Source: an uncultured Phycisphaerales bacterium (lineage in GTDB: Bacteria; Planctomycetota; Phycisphaerae; UBA1845; CAIVHJ01). From it: a stretch of DNA of 20,646 bases. Under the pieces are notes generated by a model. That model saw only the letters and a list, made by a program, of their open reading frames with translations. It searched no databases and was not told the DNA's origin. Where the stretch lies: assembly GCA_903905665.1 (NCBI GenBank), contig CAIVHJ010000452.1, positions 1-20,646 of the forward strand, in the 5' to 3' direction. Each line of letters starts with the position of its first letter. The stretch's first letter is position 1. Below, in pieces: positions 13,001 to 20,646 of the stretch. Position numbers and translations under genes: made by a program.

Positions 13001-13987
13001 ATGTCGTCTTCCGAAATGCCCTGTCGCTCGCTCGGAAAATCCGGCATCCAGATCAGTACATTGTCGCTGGGCGGATGGTTGACGTTCGGGGAACACGTTC
13101 GACAGGAGGATACGATTGCGGTGATTTTGAAATCGGCGTTTGAGGCGGGGGTGAATTTTTTCGATTTCGCCGACGTGTACGGACGCGGGGCGTGCGAGGA
13201 AGCGGTGAGACCGGCGCTTTGTAGTTTGCCGAGGCACGAAATCGTGGTGTCGTCAAAAGTTTTTTTCCCGATGAGCGACGACGTGAACGATCGGGGGTTG
13301 TCGCGTAAACACATTATGGAATCGGTGGACAAATCGCTTCGGCGACTGGGGATGGATTATCTGGATATTTATTTTTGCCACCGATTCGACGAACGAACCC
13401 CTGTCGAGGAAACCGCCCGCGCGATGGACGATCTGGTTCATCGTGGGAAGATATTGTACTGGGGAACGAGTCAGTGGACGGGGGTACAGTTGCGAGAGGT
13501 TCACGAACTGTGTCGGCGTATGAATTTGTATTCGCCGCAGGTGGAGCAGCCTCAGTATAATTTGTTGGCGCGATATGCGTTCGAGACGGACGTTCAGCCG
13601 GCGGCAACAGGTCTGGGAATGGGACTGGTGACGTGGAGTCCGCTATCGATGGGGATTTTGAGCGGAAAATACGATCAGGGGATGCCGCCCGACTCACGGA
13701 TGGCAAAAGAGCACTGGTTACACAAGGGTCATCTCACGGAGGACAATCTCAGTAAAGTGCGCCGGTTTAAGAAAATCGCGGATGCAGTCGGATGCACCCG
13801 ATCGCAGTTGGCGATTGCGCGATTGATGTCCCAGCCGGGTATCAGCAGCGTCATTCTCGGAGCGACGCGACTGGAGCAATTGCGCGAGAATCTCGGCGCG
13901 ATGCAGGTGAAGATGACGCCGCAGGTGCATCAACAAATCGACGACCTGTTTCCATGCCAACCACCTCCGAATGACAATGTCACCTGA
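13001..13987 (+). CDS. Aldo/keto reductase (Kv-beta-like)
   Basis: A 328-aa NADPH-dependent aldo/keto reductase with a TIM-barrel fold. The catalytic tetrad is visible: Asp55 and Tyr60 in FFDFADVYG, Lys86 in VVSSKVFFP and His127 in YFCHRFD. Features such as GTSQWTGVQLREVHELCRR, VEQPQYNLLAR, TWSPLSMGILSGKY and SSVILGATRLEQLRENLGA match the group related to potassium-channel beta subunits (YghZ-like), which reduce aldehydes or ketones. The ATG at 13001 is chosen because of the near-perfect ribosome site AGGAGGT at 12989-12995; the frame is open upstream to 12902 but that part has no such site. It is followed after 52 nt by the secreted repeat protein gene on the same strand. Confidence 0.92.
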   Translation: MSSSEMPCRSLGKSGIQISTLSLGGWLTFGEHVRQEDTIAVILKSAFEAGVNFFDFADVYGRGACEEAVRPALCSLPRHEIVVSSKVFFPMSDDVNDRGLSRKHIMESVDKSLRRLGMDYLDIYFCHRFDERTPVEETARAMDDLVHRGKILYWGTSQWTGVQLREVHELCRRMNLYSPQVEQPQYNLLARYAFETDVQPAATGLGMGLVTWSPLSMGILSGKYDQGMPPDSRMAKEHWLHKGHLTEDNLSKVRRFKKIADAVGCTRSQLAIARLMSQPGISSVILGATRLEQLRENLGAMQVKMTPQVHQQIDDLFPCQPPPNDNVT

Positions 13988-14039
13988 TGTCGGAGGATCG
14001 TTCGTTTTCGGAAAACCACTTTGCAATGGAGATCACTCA

Positions 14040-16181
14040 ATGAGGATGGCGAATGTTTTGGTTGCGGTTTTGCTTACGGTTCCGTCTTTGGCGCGAGCGG
14101 ATGATCCATCGCCGAAACCGACACCCGATGCGCTGGACGAGGCGCTGCAACAGGTTGGTTTGACGCGCGGAGATTTGGGATGGAAACCGAAGGGATGGTG
14201 GATTAACTACCCCGGAGATATTCCGTTCAAACTGCGATGTTTTGACGATCTGTTTGCAGAACCGCTGGCGACCGTGACGCATTTGCGAACGATGGCGCAG
14301 GCGGTTCGAGTGTGCCTCGATCCCGCCACGCTGGATCATCGGGACGATCGTCTCAAATACGGCGGGCAACTTTTTCGATTGACGACCACGCTGGGTGTGA
14401 ATCAGCGAATGGGGACGCTTCGGACGTTCGCCGCCAATCTGCACGCGCCCGAAACCCCGCTCAAGGAGGCGATCCTGACCGTCCACCGCACCGCCGGACG
14501 CCCCACGTCGTTCATTCAGGCGGGTGTCCCGTCTCCGTATCCCAATTTTGAAAAGGAACTTACCGAGCAAACGAAAGACATCCCCGCCGAAATCCAGCCG
14601 ATTTTGGGCCAACTTATTCTCAACGTGCTCGATGCCCAGCATTGGGCGGACTTGGCGCTTCGCAACGTTCCCGGTAATCAGCGCATCGCGGTGGCCCGAA
14701 AAGTCAATATCGGAGAAGAGGAAGTGGACGCGCTGGATTATGAACCGGCGTTTGATGACGTCGCGCGAACGATCGACGACGCCAGTTTGTACTACGCCGG
14801 TCTGAAGTGCGTGCAGGCGCTCGACGACGCACGAATCGCACTGAAATCCAAATTGGCGGAGCTGTCCGAACCGCCGAAGTTCTCCCTTGACTGGGAAAGT
14901 CCCTATGGATGGATTCGATTTCGCGGGGTACAGGACGACACCGTGGATGGGAACAATGCGTGGTTGATCGTCGATCTGGGGGGAAACGACACCTATCTGG
15001 GACCGGTCGGTGCTTCGGCAGTGGATCGATCGATCGGATTGTTGCTCGATCTGAGCGGCGATGATCACTACATCAGCGAACAGCAACCCGCTCAGGGAGC
15101 CGGTATCACCGGGGCGGGCATCCTTCTGGACGTGTCCGGCAACGATCATTACGAGGCGCAACGAATGTCGCAGGGATTCGGCCAGTTCGGTCTGGGACTG
15201 TGCATCGATCTGGGCGGTGACGACGAGTATTTCGTCAAATATTCCGGTCAGGGTTGTGGTTATTTCGGGATTGGAATGTTGTTCGACGGCGGAGGTCGGG
15301 ATCGATACAAATTATACGCCGACGGGCAGGGATTGGGTGGGGTGGCGGGAATCGGGGTTTTGGCGGATTTCAGCGGGGACGATACGTATGAGGCGGTGCG
15401 GGATTCGGCGATCACGGGGAGAGGCTCTTATCACAATCCCAATCAAAATATCTCCGTATCCAACGCCCAAGGTTGTGCCATGGGACGTCGCGGCGACATC
15501 GGCGACGGTCATTCGTGGGCGGGCGGACTGGGCGCCTTGATCGACCTGTCGGGAAACGATCACTACCGCTCCGGAAACTGGTCGATGGGGACCGGATACT
15601 GGTTCGGGATCGGTTATTTGTATGACGGTGAGGGTAACGACGTGTACGAGGGAGTGGGCTGGTCGATGGCCACGGGAGCACATTTTTGTATCGGTGTGCT
15701 GCTCGACGAATCGGGAAACGATCAATATCTGGCGCAGGATCAGTCGCATCAGTCATTGGCGTGGGGACACGATTTCACCATTGCCCTGCTGGTGGATGGT
15801 GGTGGGGATGATGTGTACCAGAGCGCCGAGACGAGTCCTGCGTATGCGATCAATCGCAGCGTGGCGATGCTGCTGGATTTGGGCGGAAACGATTCGTACC
15901 TCACCAAGCCGGAAAATCGGCCGGGGTCGGCGATTTTTGACGAAAAAATGCGGGACCGCACCGGCTTGAGCACTTATTTCGCCGATTCGACTTCGTTGGC
16001 GTTATTTTTGGATGTGGGAGGGACTGATCGCTACAATAACACCGATGCCCGCGACAACACCACTTGGTTGGACCCACCCGATTCGCCGAACGGGGCAGTG
16101 CGGAATTTCAGCGTGGGTGTGGATCGGGCCGAAGGATCGGTTTCGTTTCTCCCTTGTCCCGAAAAACCGTTGAAACGATGA
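14040..16181 (+). CDS. Secreted repeat protein with about twelve GGxDxY repeats
   Basis: A 713-aa protein with a Sec signal peptide (MRMANVLVAVLLTVPSLARA, then DD). Residues ~25-300 are mainly helical with no recognised family. Residues ~308-668 contain about twelve repeats of ~26 residues built on hhhD-x-GG-x-D-x-Y followed by a Gly/Gln-rich strand: VDLGGNDTY, LDLSGDDHY, LDVSGNDHY, IDLGGDDEY, FDGGGRDRY, ADFSGDDTY, IDLSGNDHY, YDGEGNDVY, LDESGNDQY, VDGGGDDVY, LDLGGNDSY, LDVGGTDRY. The regular Asp/Gly spacing suggests a beta-solenoid that may bind calcium, outside the cytoplasm. Function unknown. The ATG at 14040 has GGAGAT upstream and gives a complete signal peptide; the frame is open back to 13971 but that overlaps the reductase gene. 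A long insert breaks repeat 6. Confidence 0.85.
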   Translation: MRMANVLVAVLLTVPSLARADDPSPKPTPDALDEALQQVGLTRGDLGWKPKGWWINYPGDIPFKLRCFDDLFAEPLATVTHLRTMAQAVRVCLDPATLDHRDDRLKYGGQLFRLTTTLGVNQRMGTLRTFAANLHAPETPLKEAILTVHRTAGRPTSFIQAGVPSPYPNFEKELTEQTKDIPAEIQPILGQLILNVLDAQHWADLALRNVPGNQRIAVARKVNIGEEEVDALDYEPAFDDVARTIDDASLYYAGLKCVQALDDARIALKSKLAELSEPPKFSLDWESPYGWIRFRGVQDDTVDGNNAWLIVDLGGNDTYLGPVGASAVDRSIGLLLDLSGDDHYISEQQPAQGAGITGAGILLDVSGNDHYEAQRMSQGFGQFGLGLCIDLGGDDEYFVKYSGQGCGYFGIGMLFDGGGRDRYKLYADGQGLGGVAGIGVLADFSGDDTYEAVRDSAITGRGSYHNPNQNISVSNAQGCAMGRRGDIGDGHSWAGGLGALIDLSGNDHYRSGNWSMGTGYWFGIGYLYDGEGNDVYEGVGWSMATGAHFCIGVLLDESGNDQYLAQDQSHQSLAWGHDFTIALLVDGGGDDVYQSAETSPAYAINRSVAMLLDLGGNDSYLTKPENRPGSAIFDEKMRDRTGLSTYFADSTSLALFLDVGGTDRYNNTDARDNTTWLDPPDSPNGAVRNFSVGVDRAEGSVSFLPCPEKPLKR

Positions 16182-16263
16182 TCGAGTTCGATAGACCGGG
16201 TCTGGTCCATGTGATTCAAAACCGAACTATCCTTGTGTTGCGCCGGACGAGTTCCAGTCGATT

Positions 16264-17574
16264 ATGAGTGATGCACCATACCATTACCACCGAGAAACGT
16301 TGAACAACGGTCTGCAGTTGTTGTGGCTCGACATTCCGCATGTTCATAGTGCGAGTCTGGCAGCCTATGTTCGCGCCGGGTCCGTCTATGAAACCAAACC
16401 TACCAATGGCGTGAGTCATTTACTCGAACATCTCCATTGTATGATTCTTCCGGGGCATTCTTCCCGTTTGGAGACGCTACGGGCACTCGATGTGATTCCG
16501 GGAGTCTTTAACGCCCAAACCAACACGGATTTTGTCACGTTTTTCTTCGAATCGGCTCCGGCGGAACTCGTGCGCTGTGCTGATCTGCTCTCGCAAATCC
16601 TTCAGGTTCGGTCCTATCCACCGGAAGCGATGGAGTCGGAGCGTCGGCTTTTGTTGAATGAAATTGCCCCTTCGGAACAGGATCAGGACCACGACCTGCA
16701 TTTTGCCGAAGAGTTGTTTGGAGATCATCCGTTTGCCCTGCCCGTCGGCGGAACCCTTCCCTCGCTTTCACGGCTCACATCCGACCAGATTCAGGAATTT
16801 GATCGACGAAGTTTTGATCCCTCCCGAATTATCGTGATTGCCGTCGGCCCCTCGATTTCCGAACAAAAGGCAGCTCTGAGAGAACATCTTGGTCGTCTGG
16901 AACGTCAATCCGTCGAACCGCTCGACCTGCCGACGTTACCTCCGATGAAACTACCCCACATTCAGCGCGTCCGCCCGAAAACGCCCCAGCGACGCGTGAT
17001 GCTCGGGTTTCTGTTTGACGGATTGGCCTCGCGGCGGGATCGGATCGCGCTGCATATGCTGTGGATGGGTCTCAACGCCATCTCGTGCCCCTTGTTTGAA
17101 AAACTCCGTTACACCGGCGGAAGCACCTACGATTTTTACGCCGACTGGTATCGGTTCGGCCGACTGAGGCTGGCGTGTGTCTGCGGCCTCACGGCGCGCA
17201 GCGATCGCGACAGTTTTATCGAAAATACTCTTGCAGAACTTGCGTCCATTCGGCGAGGGGATTCGATCCCGATCTGGTTCGAGACGGTCCGGCAAAAATA
17301 TCATCACTTCGTCGAGCAGGCCAAGGATCAACCCGCCGTGCTCGCCCACCGGATCGGCGACGAGGAGTTAACCGAAAACGCCGACCAAATGATGACCATC
17401 GAAGACGAACTGTCGGTTCTCAATGGACTCCAACCCGGAGATATTCAGGACGTGGCCGGCCGACTGCTGCGGCGGGACAATTTCTTCATGTTTTTCGACG
17501 GACTTCGACGATGGTTTGACACCCGTCGGGTGGAAAAACTTGTCCATCGCCTCACGGACACAACGTCCCCTTGA
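16264..17574 (+). CDS. M16-family (pitrilysin/insulinase-like) zinc metallopeptidase
   Basis: A 436-aa protein with the inverted zinc motif HxxEH at His52-Leu-Leu-Glu55-His56 (VSHLLEHLH) and the third ligand Glu133 (RLLLNEI) exactly 76 residues after His56, as in active M16 peptidases. The usual two-half architecture follows: the active N-terminal half, then a second half with FEKLRYTGGSTYDFYADW, the counterpart of the substrate-binding region. The length is that of the single-unit M16B type (processing-peptidase-like). No signal peptide is visible, so it is probably cytoplasmic and may degrade peptides. The start is ATG 16264; no good ribosome site is seen, and it lies 82 nt after the repeat protein gene. 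In many bacteria such genes come in pairs, but no second M16 gene is present here. Confidence 0.92.
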   Translation: MSDAPYHYHRETLNNGLQLLWLDIPHVHSASLAAYVRAGSVYETKPTNGVSHLLEHLHCMILPGHSSRLETLRALDVIPGVFNAQTNTDFVTFFFESAPAELVRCADLLSQILQVRSYPPEAMESERRLLLNEIAPSEQDQDHDLHFAEELFGDHPFALPVGGTLPSLSRLTSDQIQEFDRRSFDPSRIIVIAVGPSISEQKAALREHLGRLERQSVEPLDLPTLPPMKLPHIQRVRPKTPQRRVMLGFLFDGLASRRDRIALHMLWMGLNAISCPLFEKLRYTGGSTYDFYADWYRFGRLRLACVCGLTARSDRDSFIENTLAELASIRRGDSIPIWFETVRQKYHHFVEQAKDQPAVLAHRIGDEELTENADQMMTIEDELSVLNGLQPGDIQDVAGRLLRRDNFFMFFDGLRRWFDTRRVEKLVHRLTDTTSP

Positions 17575-17839
17575 TCCCCGCTTCTCGCATCGTCTTCTAC
17601 TCGACAAAAGTTCTTGTGATTCTTGCAGATAAGTCGCGCATGTCGGAATGTCTTTTGTACCCTGATCCGGTCCTGACCACACGTGATCGAGTCGCTTGAC
17701 ACTTCCGGCTTGTGCAGAAACGACTCTTGGTTTCGAGGGTGCGGATTTGCAGTTCAGTGCGGTTGAAGTCATGATATACCTCTCTGAAGCGGGATTTTCG
17801 TGGTGGCAGAATTTTCGTTTTCCTACAAGGAGAAACCCG

Positions 17840-18700
17840 ATGTTGGAACAATTGTTGGGTATGTTTCCCAAATACGATCGCAATGAGTTTGCACCGGGTC
17901 CGTCTTATCACGATTATTTTGACCGTTCCTTTGCCGTCTCCGGAGATCATTTGACGAATCTAGTCGAGGTCATGAAGCACGGCGTGGTGGTTTCGTGTCC
18001 CGACAAAGCAGTGCAACTGGATGTCCGGGCCTACACCCGGACGGGTGAAAAGCGACTCGAAAATCTCGATGAGGTTCTTTCGTATGGGAATCGGTCTCCG
18101 GATCGGTTGCGGGCGCTGGGACTTCGCGTTCGATCCGACGATGGGTCCACTGCGGCGATGGTTCGGTTTCAGGATTACGGACCCGGATGGTCCGCCGCCG
18201 TCATTGTGGAGGGTGGAGACGAGCAGGCGTCTCGAGGGTTGTTTGAAAAGCTGCGTGAGTCGGTCAAAGAGACCTTCCAATGGTATTCATTTTTGCTGAG
18301 CAGCCGTTTCTGGACAGGGTTGCTGCTTTTGTTTGTCATTGCGTATTTGGCCTATTTTGTATCCCCTCCGGTTCGGAACTGGCTACTACCTGAATCCACT
18401 CGATCATCCGAGACCCTCCAATCCGCCAGCACTTTTTCTCCTGGGACCGTCACTGAATCTCTCGCTCCCGACGCGGTTGAAACACGAAGCTCTTCGATTC
18501 CGATCATCGTGATTTGTGTGGTGTGTGCCGTCAGCTTGCTGCTGGGTTTCGAGATCCTGCCGATGCTGTTTCCCAAGGGAATTTTCCTCATCGGGGAGGA
18601 AATCCGTCGCTACTGGTGGATTACCGGCGGTAGGATCGTACTGCTCGTAGTCTTAATCCTGGTTCCCGTGGTCAGCATGTGGCTGAAACATCGTTCCTGA
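17840..18700 (+). CDS. Three-helix membrane protein of unknown function
   Basis: A 286-aa protein. Residues 1-150 form a soluble domain (EVMKHGVVVSCPDKAVQLDV, TAAMVRFQDYGPGWSAAVIV, EGGDEQASRGLFEKLRESVK), followed by three hydrophobic segments at about 155-175, 219-240 and 262-281, with a Ser/Thr-rich stretch between the first two. I do not recognise the family. The ATG at 17840 is preceded by AAGGAGA, a strong ribosome site; the frame is open upstream to 17696 but without one. It is separated from the M16 gene by 265 bp in which no gene is seen, and is followed after 63 nt by the amidohydrolase-like gene on the same strand. Confidence 0.8.
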   Translation: MLEQLLGMFPKYDRNEFAPGPSYHDYFDRSFAVSGDHLTNLVEVMKHGVVVSCPDKAVQLDVRAYTRTGEKRLENLDEVLSYGNRSPDRLRALGLRVRSDDGSTAAMVRFQDYGPGWSAAVIVEGGDEQASRGLFEKLRESVKETFQWYSFLLSSRFWTGLLLLFVIAYLAYFVSPPVRNWLLPESTRSSETLQSASTFSPGTVTESLAPDAVETRSSSIPIIVICVVCAVSLLLGFEILPMLFPKGIFLIGEEIRRYWWITGGRIVLLVVLILVPVVSMWLKHRS

Positions 18701-18763
18701 GGCAACCGCGGGAGAACCCGCCATTCACCCCGAAATGCAACTTGTTCATATTGTGGTTGAAAA

Positions 18764-19711
18764 ATGATTGTTGATGCACTGACATACGTGTGGGATCACC
18801 CCAAACAGATGGGGCAGATGTGGCGGATGTTTCGTGCCCCGTCGGCGGGTCTGTTCGTACCCGACCTTCCGGTGGTGACGGTTGAGGATGGTTTTTCGGC
18901 TCCGGTTGCCACGTCGGCGCATCACCGCGAGGCCTGCGAACACGCCGACTATGCCTTTGTGGTGCGTTTCAAAAGTCACGACCTTCAGGCGGAGGTTTCA
19001 TTCGAATCCGTTCGTGTTTATCTGGAACAGCATCCGGAAAAATTGATCGGCGTTGCGTGTGTGGACCCGACCCGTCCGGGCGAAGCAATGAGCGATTTGC
19101 GCCTCGCGCAATCCACCCGCCGTTTTGCGGCGATCGCGGTAGCGCCTCCCGCACAAAACTTTCATCCCGCCGGGAGTCTCGCTTGTCGCATTTACGAAAA
19201 AGTACACGAACTATCCTGGCCTCTCTGGATTCTGATGGGTATCGGGTGTTCCTCCTCGTCCCGAATGGAATATGCCGATCCGATTCTGCTTGATGAAGTC
19301 GCCCGAAACTTCCCCGAACTCAAAATCATCGTTTCAGGACTCGGTGACGTCGGCCTCGACAATCTGCTCGTTCTGCTGGGCAAACACGAGAATGTCTATG
19401 CCGATATCAGCGGGGTGATTGGTCAGTCCTGGCTTCGTTATCACGCCTTGCTTCGCGCTTACGAGTATGGCGTGATGCACAAACTGCTCTTCGCAAGCGC
19501 CTTTCCCTTCGCCACGACCACGATGGCTGTCGAAGCGGTGTACAATACCAACCAACTGTGTCAGGGAACCTCGCTCCCCCCGATCCCCCGTGAAGCACTC
19601 CGCAGCATCGTCGAACGCCCAACGCTCGAAATTCTCGGATTCACCAAGCCCAAAGCACCCCCAATGCCAGTCCCATCTAATACCCTAATCCACGACGACT
19701 TGTTAAACTGA
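18764..19711 (+). CDS. Amidohydrolase-2-fold protein, metal ligands apparently lost
   Basis: A 315-aa protein with the layout of amidohydrolase-related (PF04909-like) TIM-barrel enzymes: VDALTYVWD at the N-terminus, SVRVYLEQHPEKLIGVACVD, PLWILMG, NFPELKIIVSGLGDVGLDNL, ENVYADISGV and KLLFASAFPF before a C-terminal helical region ending in RPTLEILGF. In active members the N-terminal strand carries DxHxH, the later strand carries a His before G, and the last carries SD in GSDxP. Here these read DALTY, SGLGD and SAFPF, so the expected metal ligands are missing. I infer a degenerate, non-catalytic member or one using different chemistry. The start is ATG 18764, without a strong ribosome site. It may be co-transcribed with the membrane protein 63 nt upstream. 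Confidence 0.75.
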   Translation: MIVDALTYVWDHPKQMGQMWRMFRAPSAGLFVPDLPVVTVEDGFSAPVATSAHHREACEHADYAFVVRFKSHDLQAEVSFESVRVYLEQHPEKLIGVACVDPTRPGEAMSDLRLAQSTRRFAAIAVAPPAQNFHPAGSLACRIYEKVHELSWPLWILMGIGCSSSSRMEYADPILLDEVARNFPELKIIVSGLGDVGLDNLLVLLGKHENVYADISGVIGQSWLRYHALLRAYEYGVMHKLLFASAFPFATTTMAVEAVYNTNQLCQGTSLPPIPREALRSIVERPTLEILGFTKPKAPPMPVPSNTLIHDDLLN

Positions 19712-19897
19712 AAATTTATTTTTGTCATCTACAAACGAATTCAAATGCTATCAAAATGATCCATTTGGCGGAGAAATGCACCCACAATAACGAGAATGGA
19801 CTTGTGGAAGAAATACGATTGAGGATCAACCGTAACTAATTGACACACAAGGCATTATGATTTTGTAGATTTCTTGTGAACCTATTGCCGACCTAAG
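19712..19897. other. A/T-rich intergenic segment upstream of the candidate RNA
   Basis: No gene is seen. A TTGACA occurs at 19840-19845, but no -10 element stands at a normal distance. No hairpin with a T run ends the upstream gene. Confidence 0.4.
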
Positions 19898-19926
19898 TGG
19901 ACAGAGGCTTTTTTTTCTGCTATATT
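19898..19926 (+). promoter_or_regulatory. Strong sigma-70 promoter, extended -10
   Basis: TGGACA at 19898-19903 (5 of 6 matches to TTGACA) is followed after exactly 17 nt by TATATT at 19921-19926 (5 of 6), with TGC immediately before it, giving an extended -10. Transcription should begin near 19932-19933. This is the best promoter in the window. Confidence 0.72.
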
Positions 19927-19932
19927 CCAATA

Positions 19933-20042
19933 GGGGTTCCAAGAAATAAGGCGAGGTCAGCCCTCGAATCGATATTCGGCTGTTTAGGCCGTGGCGAACT
20001 TCCGGAGTTGCTGTTTTTAAACCAACTTCGGAAGTTTTTTTT
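19933..20042 (+). ncRNA. Candidate small RNA or attenuator leader, about 110 nt
   Basis: The segment between the promoter at 19898-19926 and the terminator at 19997-20042 has no convincing ORF and is rich in pairing: CGAGG-tcagc-CCTCG (19952-19966), an alternative CAGC/GCTG plus CGAAT-cgat-ATTCG stem (19958-19982 region) that competes with it, and the terminator stem itself. It lacks the conserved core of SRP RNA (no GGAAG..AGCAG), and I see no match to tmRNA, RNase P or 6S RNA or to riboswitch classes I know. Being upstream of a pyrimidine gene it could be an attenuator, but no PyrR-site pattern was found. A stand-alone sRNA is equally possible. Confidence 0.55.
19997..20042 (+). terminator. 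Intrinsic terminator
   Basis: AACTTCCGGAGTTG (19997-20010) pairs with CAACTTCGGAAGTT (20023-20036), a 14-bp stem with one G-U wobble and a 12-nt loop, followed directly by a run of T to 20042. This is a textbook Rho-independent terminator on the plus strand. Confidence 0.88.
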
Positions 20043-20175
20043 GCGCCCCTGCATGGTCCTGTAATGTCGATTGGAATTCCGCACATCGCCATTGACCGGG
20101 ACACCCGACCGGAACGACGGCGGTTCGCCGCGATCCTTAACCTAACGGCGTACATCCTGTATCTTCATAGGGATC

Positions 20176-20646
20176 ATGAATGCTTCGCGATCTCATCATC
20201 CGACGAAGATTCCGGACGGTCATTCCCGTATGTTTCAAGCGACGGTTCGGAACAACGGAGTCATCTGCAGAGAACACCGGCGACTGACGTTTGAGTTTCC
20301 CGGTCATGGGTCCGCCGCTCCGGGTCAGTTTGTTCATCTGATTGCGCCACGAGTTACACATGTTCCTCGTTGGATGGATTACACGGATAAGCAACAACCA
20401 AGTTCCTTCCCCGAATCGTCTCTCCCTCTCGATCTCACCGTGCGGCGGGCATTCAGCATCGCCGGATGGCGGATCGAAGGAACCACCACGCAGGCGGATG
20501 TGATCTACCGGATCGTGGGGAAGGGAACCACCTGGATGTCGGGGTTGAAATCCGGAGATTCGATCGACGTGCTGGGACCGCTCGGAAACGGATTCACGCT
20601 TAAACCCGACCAGAGTCATGCACTGCTCGTCAGCGGAGGAGTGGGA
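20176..20646 (+). CDS. pyrK: Dihydroorotate dehydrogenase electron-transfer subunit-like protein (partial)
   Basis: The first 157 codons of a gene that continues past the window. It has the FAD-binding fold of ferredoxin-NADP reductases: APGQFVHLI, then VRRAFSIAGW (the RxYS/T-type FAD motif, here RAFS), then VIYRIVGKGTTWMSGLKSGD and IDVLGPLGNGF and ALLVSGGVG, the start of the NAD-binding part. The phrase LGPLGNGF and the overall spacing are typical of PyrK, which carries electrons from dihydroorotate dehydrogenase to NAD in pyrimidine synthesis. The 2Fe-2S cysteine cluster would lie beyond the window. A low-complexity insert (about residues 60-84) is unusual. The ATG at 20176 follows AGGGA, which is rather close; a second ATG at 20230 is an alternative start. 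It lies 134 nt after the terminator. Confidence 0.8.
   Translation, partial: MNASRSHHPTKIPDGHSRMFQATVRNNGVICREHRRLTFEFPGHGSAAPGQFVHLIAPRVTHVPRWMDYTDKQQPSSFPESSLPLDLTVRRAFSIAGWRIEGTTTQADVIYRIVGKGTTWMSGLKSGDSIDVLGPLGNGFTLKPDQSHALLVSGGVG

Noticed and set aside
14037..15161. 374-aa minus-strand frame opposite the repeat protein gene
   Set aside because: Same reason: the plus-strand protein has a signal peptide and ordered repeats; the antisense product has no family features.
17696..17724. TTGACA at 17696-17701 as a promoter for the membrane protein gene
   Set aside because: No acceptable -10 element stands 16-18 nt downstream.
19933..20042. Idea that the candidate RNA is the SRP RNA
   Set aside because: It contains GGTCAG but not the conserved GGAA-tetraloop and AGCAG core of SRP RNA.
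20137..20165. TTAACC-17 nt-TATCTT as a promoter just before pyrK
   Set aside because: Both boxes match only 4 of 6 positions and the transcript would be almost leaderless; too weak to list.

Overview
The window looks like a bacterial chromosome segment, most consistent with a planctomycete (Planctomycetota) or a close relative. This is inferred from the style of the genes: a coiled-coil zinc-ribbon protein next to RNase H, small conserved proteins of unknown function, secreted repeat proteins with GGxDxY motifs, and scattered stem-loop repeats. There is no rRNA or other phylogenetic marker, so the assignment is provisional. I see no tRNA, rRNA, CRISPR array or intact transposase.

Positions 1 to about 4740 look accessory. 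They are visibly richer in A and T than the rest. They hold the C-terminal end of an OLD-family ATPase/TOPRIM nuclease, a lipoprotein of the endonuclease/exonuclease/phosphatase fold, and three copies of a roughly 76-bp double-palindrome (REP-like) repeat. One copy abuts a YbjQ gene cut off after about 24 codons. Next is a tightly packed minus-strand operon: a possible 27-codon leader ORF, a membrane-anchored GNAT-like protein, a SET-domain protein methyltransferase, a classical short-chain dehydrogenase, and an aromatic-rich protein I do not recognise. Every junction is a 4-14 nt overlap or a 12 nt gap, so the genes are probably co-translated. I know of no described system with this composition, and it is the strongest candidate for something new here.

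Positions 4745 to 9137 are more ordinary: RNase HI with an extra C-terminal domain, the coiled-coil zinc-ribbon protein, a zinc-ribbon membrane protein, a 56-aa protein, a PH-domain membrane protein, and a pair of small proteins of opposite charge (one with an Asp/Glu tail, one with an Arg-rich head). A cluster of four stem-loops at 9291-9392 separates this block from the next.

Positions 9432 to 19711 all read on the plus strand: an ADP-forming acyl-CoA synthetase, a RhuM-family protein (probably acquired), an aldo/keto reductase, a secreted protein with about twelve GGxDxY repeats, an M16-family peptidase, a three-helix membrane protein, and an amidohydrolase-fold protein that has lost its expected metal ligands.

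Positions 19712 to 20646 hold a well-formed promoter, a transcribed segment of about 110 nt ending in a strong intrinsic terminator (a candidate small RNA or attenuator), and the first 157 codons of a PyrK-type dihydroorotate dehydrogenase electron-transfer subunit that runs off the window.
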